Under the pieces are notes generated by a model. That model had not been told where the DNA came from, did no database searches, and saw only the letters and a list, made by a program, of their open reading frames with translations. 64,000 nucleotides of DNA from Streptomyces sp. A3M-1-3 (GTDB lineage Bacteria > Actinomycetota > Actinomycetes > Streptomycetales > Streptomycetaceae): positions 62,001 through 126,000 of the forward strand of contig NZ_JANAVP010000007.1 in assembly GCF_024213665.1 (NCBI RefSeq). The letters run 5' to 3'. Shown here piece by piece: positions 42,342-50,189 of the stretch. A program made the translations under genes and the position numbers. Numbering within the stretch: the stretch's first letter is position 1; every line of letters begins with the position of its first letter.

Positions 42342-43068
42342 AGCCGGCCTTTCACGGTCGGCTCCCCGGCCGGCCCGGCACGGAGAGCGGGTTGAAGGAG
42401 TCAGGAATACGGGCCGACGCATCAGCGTTTGCGCGCGGCGGGTCGCGCGCGGGTCCGCTTGCAGCAGCGGCCCTCCTCCGGCGGGGCTCCTCGGGGCAGG
42501 CCCCGGTGAGAGGCACCGCGGCCGGGAACGTCCGCGGGTGGGGATCGCAGAGAGAGATCGGCGCCGCCACAGCGCGCCGTGCCGCACCGCCCTTCGTGGG
42601 GGCGGCGCGCGCTACTCGGTCGCGATACGAGGGGAGCGCCCTCTGTTGCCGGCCGGCGCTGCGGCGGTACTGATCGAGCGTGTCGCGTTCGGTGCGGCCC
42701 CACCGGGCGCAGCTCGACTCACATGAGAATATCGCGCTTGAGTGACGCTCGCCATACTGTCTAGATAGTTTTCCGCCAACTCGGTCCGCCGGGCCGCGCA
42801 GTGACCCCTGGAGCGCAGCTCAGGTCGACGAGGACCACGCGAGAACAATCCGAGTTACACGGTTCACAAAGCCCGGCCCACCCTCTCGATCGTCACGATT
42901 CCCATACAGGACCTAGCAAGTGGCTCATCCGCGTGCTAAAACAAGGCCCAGCGCCAAGTAACACGTGTAACTACTCCGCTGACGTCGGCAGGGCTGTCGC
43001 GCCGTAAGGGCACGATCACGCGGCCGCTTTCCATCCCCCTCCCCCCGCTCCGTCCCCGAGGAGTCGAC
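42342..43068. other. Long divergent intergenic region
   Basis: About 730 nt between the PAP2-like gene and the MFS leader. It is GC-rich and featureless to about 42720, then AT-richer. A TTGAGT/TAGATA pair with an 18-nt spacer (42738-42767, plus strand), a half site GTTACACGG at 42854-42862 and the operator copy at 42959-42970 are present. No coding region is supported. Confidence 0.5.
42959..42970. promoter_or_regulatory. LacI-type operator, copy 6 (TAACACGTGTAA)
   Basis: TAACACGTGTAA, the exact reverse complement of copy 1, about 98 nt before the leader ORF of the MFS gene. Confidence 0.6.
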
Positions 43069-43131
43069 ATGTACCTCGTCATCAACCGTCACGCGGCGCG
43101 AGCGCCCCGCAGACTCCGGCGGTCGTCGTGA
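43069..43131 (+). CDS. 20-codon leader ORF translationally coupled to the MFS transporter
   Basis: An ATG behind a strong CGAGGAG site opens a 20-codon frame beginning MYLVINRHAAR and ending with Arg-rich RRLRRSS. Its TGA overlaps the GTG of the transporter gene as GTGA, while the GTG itself has no ribosome site. The simplest reading is that ribosomes load at the leader and reinitiate at the transporter. The Arg codons near the end could make coupling sensitive to elongation, but that is speculation. Confidence 0.55.
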   Translation: MYLVINRHAARAPRRLRRSS

Positions 43132-44372
43132 CCACCGATGAACTGATCCAGCCACCCGCACACCCAGCGCCCAGCGCACCTCGGCAGCGCGGACTCATGC
43201 TGCTGCTGCTCGTTGCCAACTCCTCAATGCTGGCTGTCTACATGGGCGTCGGCTCGGTCCTGCTACCCACCCAGATCGCGTCGATCGATCCCGCGAACAA
43301 GGTCGCCATTCTGGGCGTGGTGGGCGGGGTGAGCGCGGTCTTCGCGACCGCGTTCAACCCGATCGCAGGCGCCCTGTCGGACCGGACCGGCAGACGCAAC
43401 CCCTGGATCCTGGGCGGCGCCCTGGCCTCGCTGGCCGCACTGGCGTTCCTCGGCAACGTACACACCGCGCTGCTGGTCGGCATCGGCTGGTGCCTGGTGC
43501 AGGCGACGATGAACGTCTACCAGGCCGCGGTCACCGCTGTGGTACCCGACCGGATCCCCGCGGCCCGCCGCGGAACCGCGTCCGCGCTGGTCGGGCTGGC
43601 GCTGCCGATCGGCGGCACGGCCGGCGTATTGATCGGCTCGCAGACCGCCGACCACCTGCGCACCGGCTACCTCATCCTCGGAGCCATAGTCGCCGGTGCG
43701 GCAGTCCTGCTGGCCACCTTCTGCCGGGATCTCCCCAAACGGGCGCCCGCACCGGCCGTGCCCCGGCGCGAGAAGCTCGCCGCGTTCATGTCGGCCCTGG
43801 CCCATCATGACTTCCGGTGGGCGTTCATCGGCCGCGCCCTGATGATTCTCGGTTACTTCTCCGTCATCGGTTACCAGCTGTACATCCTGGACGACCACAT
43901 CGCGCTGCCCGCCGGTCTGGAACCGGCCGCGGCGATGGCGATTCTCACCCCGGTCTCGATGGTCGCCATGGCCGTCTCCACGGTGGCCGGCGGCATGCTG
44001 TCCGACCGGTGGAACCGCCGCAAGGTGTTCGTCGGCGTCTCGGCCGCGGTTACCGGGCTGGTCACGGTGATCCCCGTCGTCAGCCCCACCTGGACCGGGA
44101 TGCTCGTCTTCAGCGCGCTCAACGGGCTGGCGTTCGGCTGTTTCATGGCGGTGGACACCGCGGTGGTCACGCTGGTTCTGCCCAAGGCCGAGGATGCCGC
44201 CCGCGACATGGGCGTACTCAACATCGCCAACGCCGGGCCGCAGATCATCGCGCCGTTCGTCGCCTCCGCGATCGTGACCACCCTGGGCGGGTACGCCTCG
44301 CTGTTCCTGATCGGCGGCGCCCTGTCCCTGCTGGGTGCGCTGGCGATCGTCCCGATCCGCGGCGTCCGCTGA
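43128..44372 (+). CDS. MFS transporter (sugar/glycoside-type candidate)
   Basis: A 414-residue major facilitator with 12 predicted helices. The loop 2-3 signature GALSDRTGRRNPWILGG and the loop 8-9 repeat GGMLSDRWNRRKVFVG are clear, and a His-rich middle loop follows helix 6. The GTG start depends on the short upstream ORF. A LacI-type operator lies upstream. Together with the GH3 glycosidase under the same motif, uptake of a glycoside is the most economical guess, but MFS family features alone do not show the substrate. Confidence 0.82.
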   Translation: MTTDELIQPPAHPAPSAPRQRGLMLLLLVANSSMLAVYMGVGSVLLPTQIASIDPANKVAILGVVGGVSAVFATAFNPIAGALSDRTGRRNPWILGGALASLAALAFLGNVHTALLVGIGWCLVQATMNVYQAAVTAVVPDRIPAARRGTASALVGLALPIGGTAGVLIGSQTADHLRTGYLILGAIVAGAAVLLATFCRDLPKRAPAPAVPRREKLAAFMSALAHHDFRWAFIGRALMILGYFSVIGYQLYILDDHIALPAGLEPAAAMAILTPVSMVAMAVSTVAGGMLSDRWNRRKVFVGVSAAVTGLVTVIPVVSPTWTGMLVFSALNGLAFGCFMAVDTAVVTLVLPKAEDAARDMGVLNIANAGPQIIAPFVASAIVTTLGGYASLFLIGGALSLLGALAIVPIRGVR

Positions 44373-44416
44373 CCCACCCCATGCCTGTCCCGCGCGGACA
44401 CGGCCTGGCCAGAGCT

Positions 44417-44453
44417 CCGGCGGGCGTATCGCCGAGGGTCGTACGCCCGCCGG
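44417..44453 (+). terminator. Terminator after the MFS gene
   Basis: A perfect 12-bp GC-rich stem (44417-44428 with 44442-44453) and a 13-nt loop, 45 nt after the MFS stop and 30 nt before the surE start. Confidence 0.7.
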
Positions 44454-44483
44454 TTCCACTCCTCACCCTCCAAGGAGCTCATA

Positions 44484-45389
44484 GTGAGACGTAAGCGAGT
44501 TCTGCCCCTGGCCGCCCTGCTGCTGTCTGCGCCCGCCCTTGCCGGGACGGTGCCGGCGGCTGCATCTCCGCAGACGACGCCGGCCGGCCCGCTGCGGATT
44601 CTCCTCACCAATGACGACGGCTACAACGCCCCTGGCATCCGTAAGGTGTTCGAGCACCTGACCGCCGCCGGACACGACGTCACCATCGTCGCCCCGCTGA
44701 CCAACCAGAGCGGCACCGGGACGAAGATGCTCAGCGGCACCACCATCGCGGTCAAGCATCCCGAGCCGAAGGTGTGGGCCGTGGACGGCACACCCGGCGA
44801 CTCGGTGATGTTCGGCCTGTCCGAGGTGTTCGAAGGGCAGGCCCCCGACCTGGTGGTCTCCGGCACCAACTTCGGGCCGAACGTCGCCGGTCTGGCGAAC
44901 CACTCGGGAACAGTCGGCGGCGCCATCGCCGCCCTCGAGTCCGGTGTCCCCGCCATCGCGGTGAGTACGGGCGGCTTCGCCGCTCCCGATCCGGTGGCCA
45001 CCGTCAACGCCATGCGCCCCACCGCCGACTTCGTGGTCAAGCTCATCGACCGCCTGCAGGCCCGGTCGAAGTCCGGACAGCTGCTGCCCGAGGGTGTCGG
45101 CCTGAACATCAACCACCCGGTCATCGGCGCGGACGGCAAGGGAACCGCCGACGGCACGTCCACCACGTTCCAGGACCCGCAGGCGCCGCTCGTGCCGGAC
45201 TTCACGGACTCCGGCGACGGCACCTGGAAGGTGGGCGTGAAGTTCGCCCCGCAGCCCGCTGCCAAGGGCGGGGACGTGGAGGCCGTGAGCGCCGACAGGA
45301 TCGCCATCAGCCCCATGGCGGCCAACTGGAACACGGGACCTGCCGACTTCGCGAAGACCAGGGCCCTCCTCGCCGGACTGCGCCCGTAG
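44484..45389 (+). CDS. surE: SurE-family 5'/3'-nucleotidase, exported
   Basis: A 301-residue SurE-fold phosphatase. After a Sec signal (basic MRRKR, hydrophobic core, AAAS cleavage region), the metal site ILLTNDDGYNAPGI, SGTNFGPNVA and the SGTVGGAIAALE region follow, all conserved in SurE. Classic SurE is cytoplasmic, so the signal suggests an extracellular nucleotidase or phosphatase for phosphate scavenging. The GTG follows AAGGAGCTCATA. It is flanked by hairpins on both sides and is probably transcribed alone. Confidence 0.9.
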   Translation: MRRKRVLPLAALLLSAPALAGTVPAAASPQTTPAGPLRILLTNDDGYNAPGIRKVFEHLTAAGHDVTIVAPLTNQSGTGTKMLSGTTIAVKHPEPKVWAVDGTPGDSVMFGLSEVFEGQAPDLVVSGTNFGPNVAGLANHSGTVGGAIAALESGVPAIAVSTGGFAAPDPVATVNAMRPTADFVVKLIDRLQARSKSGQLLPEGVGLNINHPVIGADGKGTADGTSTTFQDPQAPLVPDFTDSGDGTWKVGVKFAPQPAAKGGDVEAVSADRIAISPMAANWNTGPADFAKTRALLAGLRP

Positions 45390-45489
45390 TTCGGTCCGTT
45401 CACAGGTATCCCGTCCTGGCCGTGACGACGGGACGGCACACACGCCACTTCCGGGCGCACGGCCAGGGCCCGGAGTGACGAGAACCGGA

Positions 45490-45530
45490 TGACCGGGGGC
45501 GGGGTGCACGGTGCACTCCGCCCCCGGTCA
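45490..45530 (+). terminator. Terminator after surE
   Basis: A 19-bp stem with one mismatch (45490-45508 with 45512-45530) and a 3-nt loop, 100 nt after the surE stop. Confidence 0.7.
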
Positions 45531-45654
45531 CTTCGGCCTGCGCGTCGCGGCCGCCGAGCGCCACCGAATCGGCCCCCGTCGCCCGCCCCGCGCCCCAGCC
45601 CGGACGACGGGCCCGGCATGCCCGCCGGTGACCCGACCGATTCCAGGAGGATCA

Positions 45655-47304
45655 ATGAGAAGGCTTCACCTTGCGAGACCATCCACGGTTCTCGCCTCGG
45701 TTCTTGCTCTGGTGGCGCTGCTTGTGCCGGTACTGCCGGCCGCGGCGGCGTCGCCGTCGGACAGATCGTCGGCGAACCCCGAGGTCAGGACCGGCGATGG
45801 CAGCCTGCGTGGCCAGACACAGGGCCAGGCAGAGGAGTTCCTGGGCATCCCCTATGCGGCGCCCCCTGTGGCGGGCTTGCGGTTCCGGCCGCCGCAGGAG
45901 CCCCGACGATGGAGCGGGGTACGCGACGCGACGCACCAGGCGAAGGCGTGCCTGCAGTTCTTCCCGTTCGGCCTGCGTGATCCGCAGGCAGTCAGCGAGG
46001 ACTGCCTCTACCTCGACGTATACCGCCCGCGGGGCGCCCGGCCCGGAGCGCGCCTGCCCGTGGTCTTCTGGATGCACGGCGGCGCGTACAACATCGGCAC
46101 GGGCACCCAGTTCGGCGGCCGGGCCATGGCCGAACTCACCAACACCGTCGTGGTCAGCATCAACTACCGGCTCGGCCAGCTCGGATACCTGGCGCTGCCG
46201 GCGCTCACACGCGAGAACACTCTCGGTTCCGGCTCGTGGGGTCTCATGGACCAGATCGCGGCCCTGAAGTGGACCCGGGAGAACATCGCGGCGTTCGGCG
46301 GCAACCCGGGCAACATCACGATCTCCGGGCAGTCCGCGGGCAGCGGCTCCGTCTGCGCGATGCTCACCTCGCCGCAGGCCTCCGGGCTGTTCAGCCGTGC
46401 CGTCCTGCAGAGCGGAGCGTGCACCCTGATCCGCACTCCCAGCCGTACCCAGGCCGAGACCACAGGTCAGGCCTTCGCCGCCACGGCCGGCTGCCCCGAC
46501 CCGGCGACCAGCGCCGCCTGTCTGCGAACCGCGTCGGGAGCAGACCTGATCGCCGCCGCCCGCACGCAGCCGGCTTCCGGGCCCGCGTTCGGCGACCGTC
46601 TGCTGCCCGTGCAGCCCTCGGAAGCCATCGCCGCCGGCGACTGGAACAAGGTGCCCGTCATGATCGGGAGCACCCGCGCCGAGAGCAGATTCTTCGTCGC
46701 ACTGAGCCAGCCGTACCTGACCGCGAAGGAGTACACGGAGCAGATCACCGCGAACCACGGACCGGCCGCGTCACAGGTGCTGGCCCGCTACCCGCTCACC
46801 GGCTACCCCTCCCCGTACCTCGCGATGTCAGCGGTCCTCACCGACTCCACCTTCGCCTGCCACAACTACTGGACGGCCCAGGCCTTCACCACCCAAGTCC
46901 CCACCTATCTCTACGAGTTCGACGATCCCAACTCGCCGACCCTGTACGGAGCGCAGGTCCCAGGAGTGGACATGACCAACGGCCACACCGCCGAACTCGC
47001 CTACCTCTTCGACTTCACGATGAGCGACCGGCCCCTGACAGAGGTCCAGGCCCAACTCGGCAACCGTATGAAGCGCTACTGGGCCGCTTTCGCACGGTCC
47101 GGCAGCCCCAACGTCGTCGGGCAGACCCGGTGGCCGCTGTTCGGCCCCAGGGGCACGGCCCTCACCCTCAACACCCAAGCCGACAAGAGGTCCACCGCTT
47201 TCGCGTCCGACCACCAGTGCGGATTCTGGGCGGCCCTGGCTACCGGTCACCCGGGAACGGCCACGGGGCGGTGGGCACCACTCGGGCACAACGCCCCGTC
47301 CTGA
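45655..47304 (+). CDS. Type-B carboxylesterase, secreted (Sec signal)
   Basis: A 549-residue secreted carboxylesterase. The signal peptide runs over about residues 1-32 (MRRLHLARPSTVLASVLALV then AAAAS). The mature enzyme has EEFLGIPYAAPPVAGLRF, an HGGAY oxyanion region, nucleophile elbow GQSAG in ITISGQSAGSGSV and Cys-containing loops near residues 280-305, as in extracellular members. The His is in NGHTAELAYLF. AGGAGGATCA precedes the ATG. Two hairpins follow the stop. It differs clearly from the GQSGG pair. Confidence 0.9.
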   Translation: MRRLHLARPSTVLASVLALVALLVPVLPAAAASPSDRSSANPEVRTGDGSLRGQTQGQAEEFLGIPYAAPPVAGLRFRPPQEPRRWSGVRDATHQAKACLQFFPFGLRDPQAVSEDCLYLDVYRPRGARPGARLPVVFWMHGGAYNIGTGTQFGGRAMAELTNTVVVSINYRLGQLGYLALPALTRENTLGSGSWGLMDQIAALKWTRENIAAFGGNPGNITISGQSAGSGSVCAMLTSPQASGLFSRAVLQSGACTLIRTPSRTQAETTGQAFAATAGCPDPATSAACLRTASGADLIAAARTQPASGPAFGDRLLPVQPSEAIAAGDWNKVPVMIGSTRAESRFFVALSQPYLTAKEYTEQITANHGPAASQVLARYPLTGYPSPYLAMSAVLTDSTFACHNYWTAQAFTTQVPTYLYEFDDPNSPTLYGAQVPGVDMTNGHTAELAYLFDFTMSDRPLTEVQAQLGNRMKRYWAAFARSGSPNVVGQTRWPLFGPRGTALTLNTQADKRSTAFASDHQCGFWAALATGHPGTATGRWAPLGHNAPS

Positions 47305-47311
47305 TGCGAGA

Positions 47312-47380
47312 GGTCCGGGGTAACGCCCTTCCCCGGACCCCACCGCTCCGAGCGCGCTGAGCGCTTCGCCTCAGCGCGCT
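47312..47380 (+). terminator. Two consecutive terminator hairpins
   Basis: A perfect 9-bp stem (47312-47320 with 47331-47339) begins 8 nt after the esterase stop, and a perfect 11-bp stem (47351-47361 with 47370-47380) follows 11 nt later. Confidence 0.7.
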
Positions 47381-47423
47381 GCCCGCTCCCCACCCATCAC
47401 AGGTATCCATGGAGGCTCCGCGC

Positions 47424-48707
47424 ATGACCGCCCCTTCGCGCCCTCTGGCGACCGAGCCGCGGGTCCGTCCGGCGCCCACCGGGGCGCGCCGCACCGGGGC
47501 GCGCCGGACCGGCTTTCTCGTCACGCTGGTCCTCGGCGGGATCACCGCGCTGGCGCCGCTCTCCACGGACATGTACCTGCCGGCGCTGCCGGAGGTCACC
47601 AGCTCGCTGAACAGCCCCGCCGCGACCGTCCAGCTCACCCTGACCGCCTGCCTCGCCGGCATGGCGCTCGGCCAGCTCGTCGTCGGACCCATGAGCGACC
47701 GGTGGGGCCGCCGCCGCCCGCTGCTCACCGGCATGGTCGTGTACGTCATCGCCACCGCCATCTGCGCGTTCGCACCCACCGCCGAGATGCTGATCGGCTT
47801 CCGGCTGCTCCAGGGACTGGCCGGTGCCGCCGGCATCGTGATCGCCCGCGCGGTGGTCCGGGATCTCTACGACGGCGTCGAGATGGCCCGGTTCTTCTCC
47901 ACCCTGATGCTCATCTCCGGCGCCGCCCCGATCATCGCCCCCCTCGTCGGCGGCCAGGTCCTGCGTATCACCGACTGGCGAGGCGTCTTCTACGTCCTGA
48001 CCGCCATCGGTGTCGTGCTCACCCTCGTCGTGGCGAAACGGCTGCACGAGACCCTGCCACAGGACAGACGGCACAGCGGCGGCGTCGGCCAGGCCCTGCG
48101 CACCATGCGCTCGCTGCTCGCCGACCGTGTCTTCACCGGCTACACGCTGGCCGGCGGCCTCGCCTTCGCCGCGCTCTTCGCCTACATCTCCGCCTCGCCC
48201 TTCGTGATGCAGGAGATCTACGGCGCGTCCCCGCAGACCTTCAGCCTGCTCTTCGGGCTCAACTCCATCGGCCTGATCGCCGTCGGCCAGATCAACGGCA
48301 AACTGCTGGTCGGCCGGGTCAGCCTCGACAAGGTACTCGGCGCCGGCCTTGCGGTCATCACCCTCGCCTCGGCCGCCCTGCTGCTGATGGCCTCCGGCGT
48401 CTTCGGCGAGGTCGGCCTGGTGCCGGTCGCCGCCGGCCTCTTCGTGTTGATGTCCGCGATGGGCCTGGCGCTGCCCAACACCAACACACAGGCCCTGATG
48501 CGCACCCCGCACGCGGCCGGCACCGCCTCCGCGCTCATCGGCACCACGGCCTTCCTCATCGGCGCCGTCGCCTCCCCGCTCGTCGGCATCGCCGGCGAGG
48601 ACACCGCCGTCCCGATGGCCGTCGTACAACTGCTCTGCGCCCTCGGCTCCACCGCCTGCTTCCTGGCCCTGTGCCGACCCTGGCAGTACAGGATTGCGGG
48701 CAGCTGA
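47424..48707 (+). CDS. MFS multidrug transporter, Bcr/CflA type
   Basis: A 427-residue transporter with 12 predicted helices. It carries the DHA1/Bcr features LSTDMYLPALPEV, GPMSDRWGRRRPLLTG and the motif C region LLQGLAGAAGIVIARAVVRD. The ATG at 47424 lies 8 nt after GGAGG; the ATG at 47409 overlaps that site and is less likely. A small hairpin overlaps the stop. The broken M20 peptidase follows after 66 nt. Efflux of a drug or metabolite is expected. Confidence 0.9.
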   Translation: MTAPSRPLATEPRVRPAPTGARRTGARRTGFLVTLVLGGITALAPLSTDMYLPALPEVTSSLNSPAATVQLTLTACLAGMALGQLVVGPMSDRWGRRRPLLTGMVVYVIATAICAFAPTAEMLIGFRLLQGLAGAAGIVIARAVVRDLYDGVEMARFFSTLMLISGAAPIIAPLVGGQVLRITDWRGVFYVLTAIGVVLTLVVAKRLHETLPQDRRHSGGVGQALRTMRSLLADRVFTGYTLAGGLAFAALFAYISASPFVMQEIYGASPQTFSLLFGLNSIGLIAVGQINGKLLVGRVSLDKVLGAGLAVITLASAALLLMASGVFGEVGLVPVAAGLFVLMSAMGLALPNTNTQALMRTPHAAGTASALIGTTAFLIGAVASPLVGIAGEDTAVPMAVVQLLCALGSTACFLALCRPWQYRIAGS

Positions 48708-48773
48708 CGGGCTGCCCGACCTGATCGATGCGTAGATCTCCATCCCTGGCCACGTATCCACGGAAGCATCCTC

Positions 48774-50073
48774 ATGCCAGCTTCACCCGAGCCGATGCCC
48801 CTGCCCTTCAGTTGGGCCGACCAGCAGCAGCACCTGGTCGGTCATCTCTCGGCGCTGGTCCGCCTGGACACCTCGAACCCGCCGGGAAACGAGATCGCCG
48901 TCGCGCGCTATCTCTCCCGGGAACTCTCCCGCTCCGGCATCTGGCACACCGTGCTGGAGTCCGAGCCCGGGAGGGCGAATCTGGTCGCCCGGCTGCCCGG
49001 GTCGGGACACGAGCCGCCGCTGATGCTGCTGGGCCATGCCGATGTCGTCGGCGCCCAGCCTGAGCAGTGGAGTCGTCCGCCCTTCTCCGGTGAGGTGGCG
49101 GACGGCTGTGTGTGGGGCCGGGGGGCGCTCGACATGAAGAGCCAGGTCGCCGCGAGCCTGCTGGTGATGCAGCTCCTGGCCGGGCACCGCATTCCGCTGC
49201 GCCGTGATGTGCTGCTGGTGGTCACCGCAGACGAAGAGGCCGGAAGCCGACTGGGGGCGTACTGGCTGTGGGAGAACCATCGCAGCCTCGTCGAGGCCGA
49301 GGTGGCGTTCAACGAAGGCGGCGGCCAGCGTTTCGTGACACCTGGCGGCCCCGTCTACACCGTCCAGGTGGCGGAGAAGGGCAGCGCCCGCATGCGGATC
49401 ACCGCGACCGGCCGGGGCGGTCATGCTACTCCGACTGCGCGCGTTCGCCCCCGAGTCGGTGCTGCAGCCGACCTCGCGCAGAATGCTGACGACCCTGGCG
49501 GAGCTGTATTCGGGCGCGACCGCCGAGGCGATCCGCCATCTCCTTCAGGCGCCGACGTGGGAGCGCGCGAACAGCCTGCCCATCGATCCCGTCCTCCGCG
49601 ATTTCGTCGTCGCCGGACTGCACAACACTGCCACTCCGACACTCCTGTCCGCGGGACGGCGGCTGAACGTGGTGCCGACCGAGGCGACCGTGGTGCTCGA
49701 CGGACGGCTGCTCCCCGGCGAGCGGCCCGAGCAGTGGAGCCAGCAGATCCAGAAGGCCCTCGGGGAGAGCGTCGAAGTGAGTCTGCTGAGCGGCAGGGTA
49801 AGCAGCCTCGTGCACGACGATCCGCGGATCATCGAGGTCCTGGACGAGACCGTCGCGGCCCAGGAACCGGGTGCGCGAGTGCTTCCCTACATCAACTCGG
49901 CCTCCACGGACGCACGCGCCTTCCCCGACACCAAAGTGATCGGGTTCTTCCCCTCGTCAAGTGACGAGGACATCATGCGGCTCATCCACGGAGTGGACGA
50001 ACGCGCCCGCATCAGCGACGTGCTGTTCGGCGGGCAGTGCCTGCTGGACGCCGTCGTCCGCCTCTCCACCTGA
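48774..50073 (+). pseudogene. M20-family metallopeptidase (ArgE/DapE type), frameshifted
   Basis: The first frame (48774 to about 49434) encodes the N-terminal catalytic half: LLGHADVVG, RGALDMKSQ, the Glu pair in TADEEAGSRLG, FNEGGG and the start of the dimerisation domain at TATGRGGHAT. The next frame (from about 49423 to 50073) carries the rest: FAPESVLQPTSRRMLTTL, HNTATPTLLSAG and the final His in LIHGVDER. The family motif after GGH, usually a short PRDDNAV-type stretch, is missing, so a small deletion with a frameshift is the simplest explanation. A sequencing error cannot be excluded. Confidence 0.75.
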
Positions 50074-50189
50074 CCCTCGTCGTGGACGTCGCGACTCCCT
50101 CCGGGCACCCGGCTCTCGCGCAGTCGCAGGCCGATCACCGTGGCGCGACAATGGGGTACGACCCGGTCGGGCTAGGACATCGAGGTGAC

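Noticed and set aside
42738..42767. TTGAGT/TAGATA as promoter of an unlisted gene
   Set aside because: No supported coding region follows for 300 nt; at most a distal promoter for the MFS leader, so not listed as a feature by itself.
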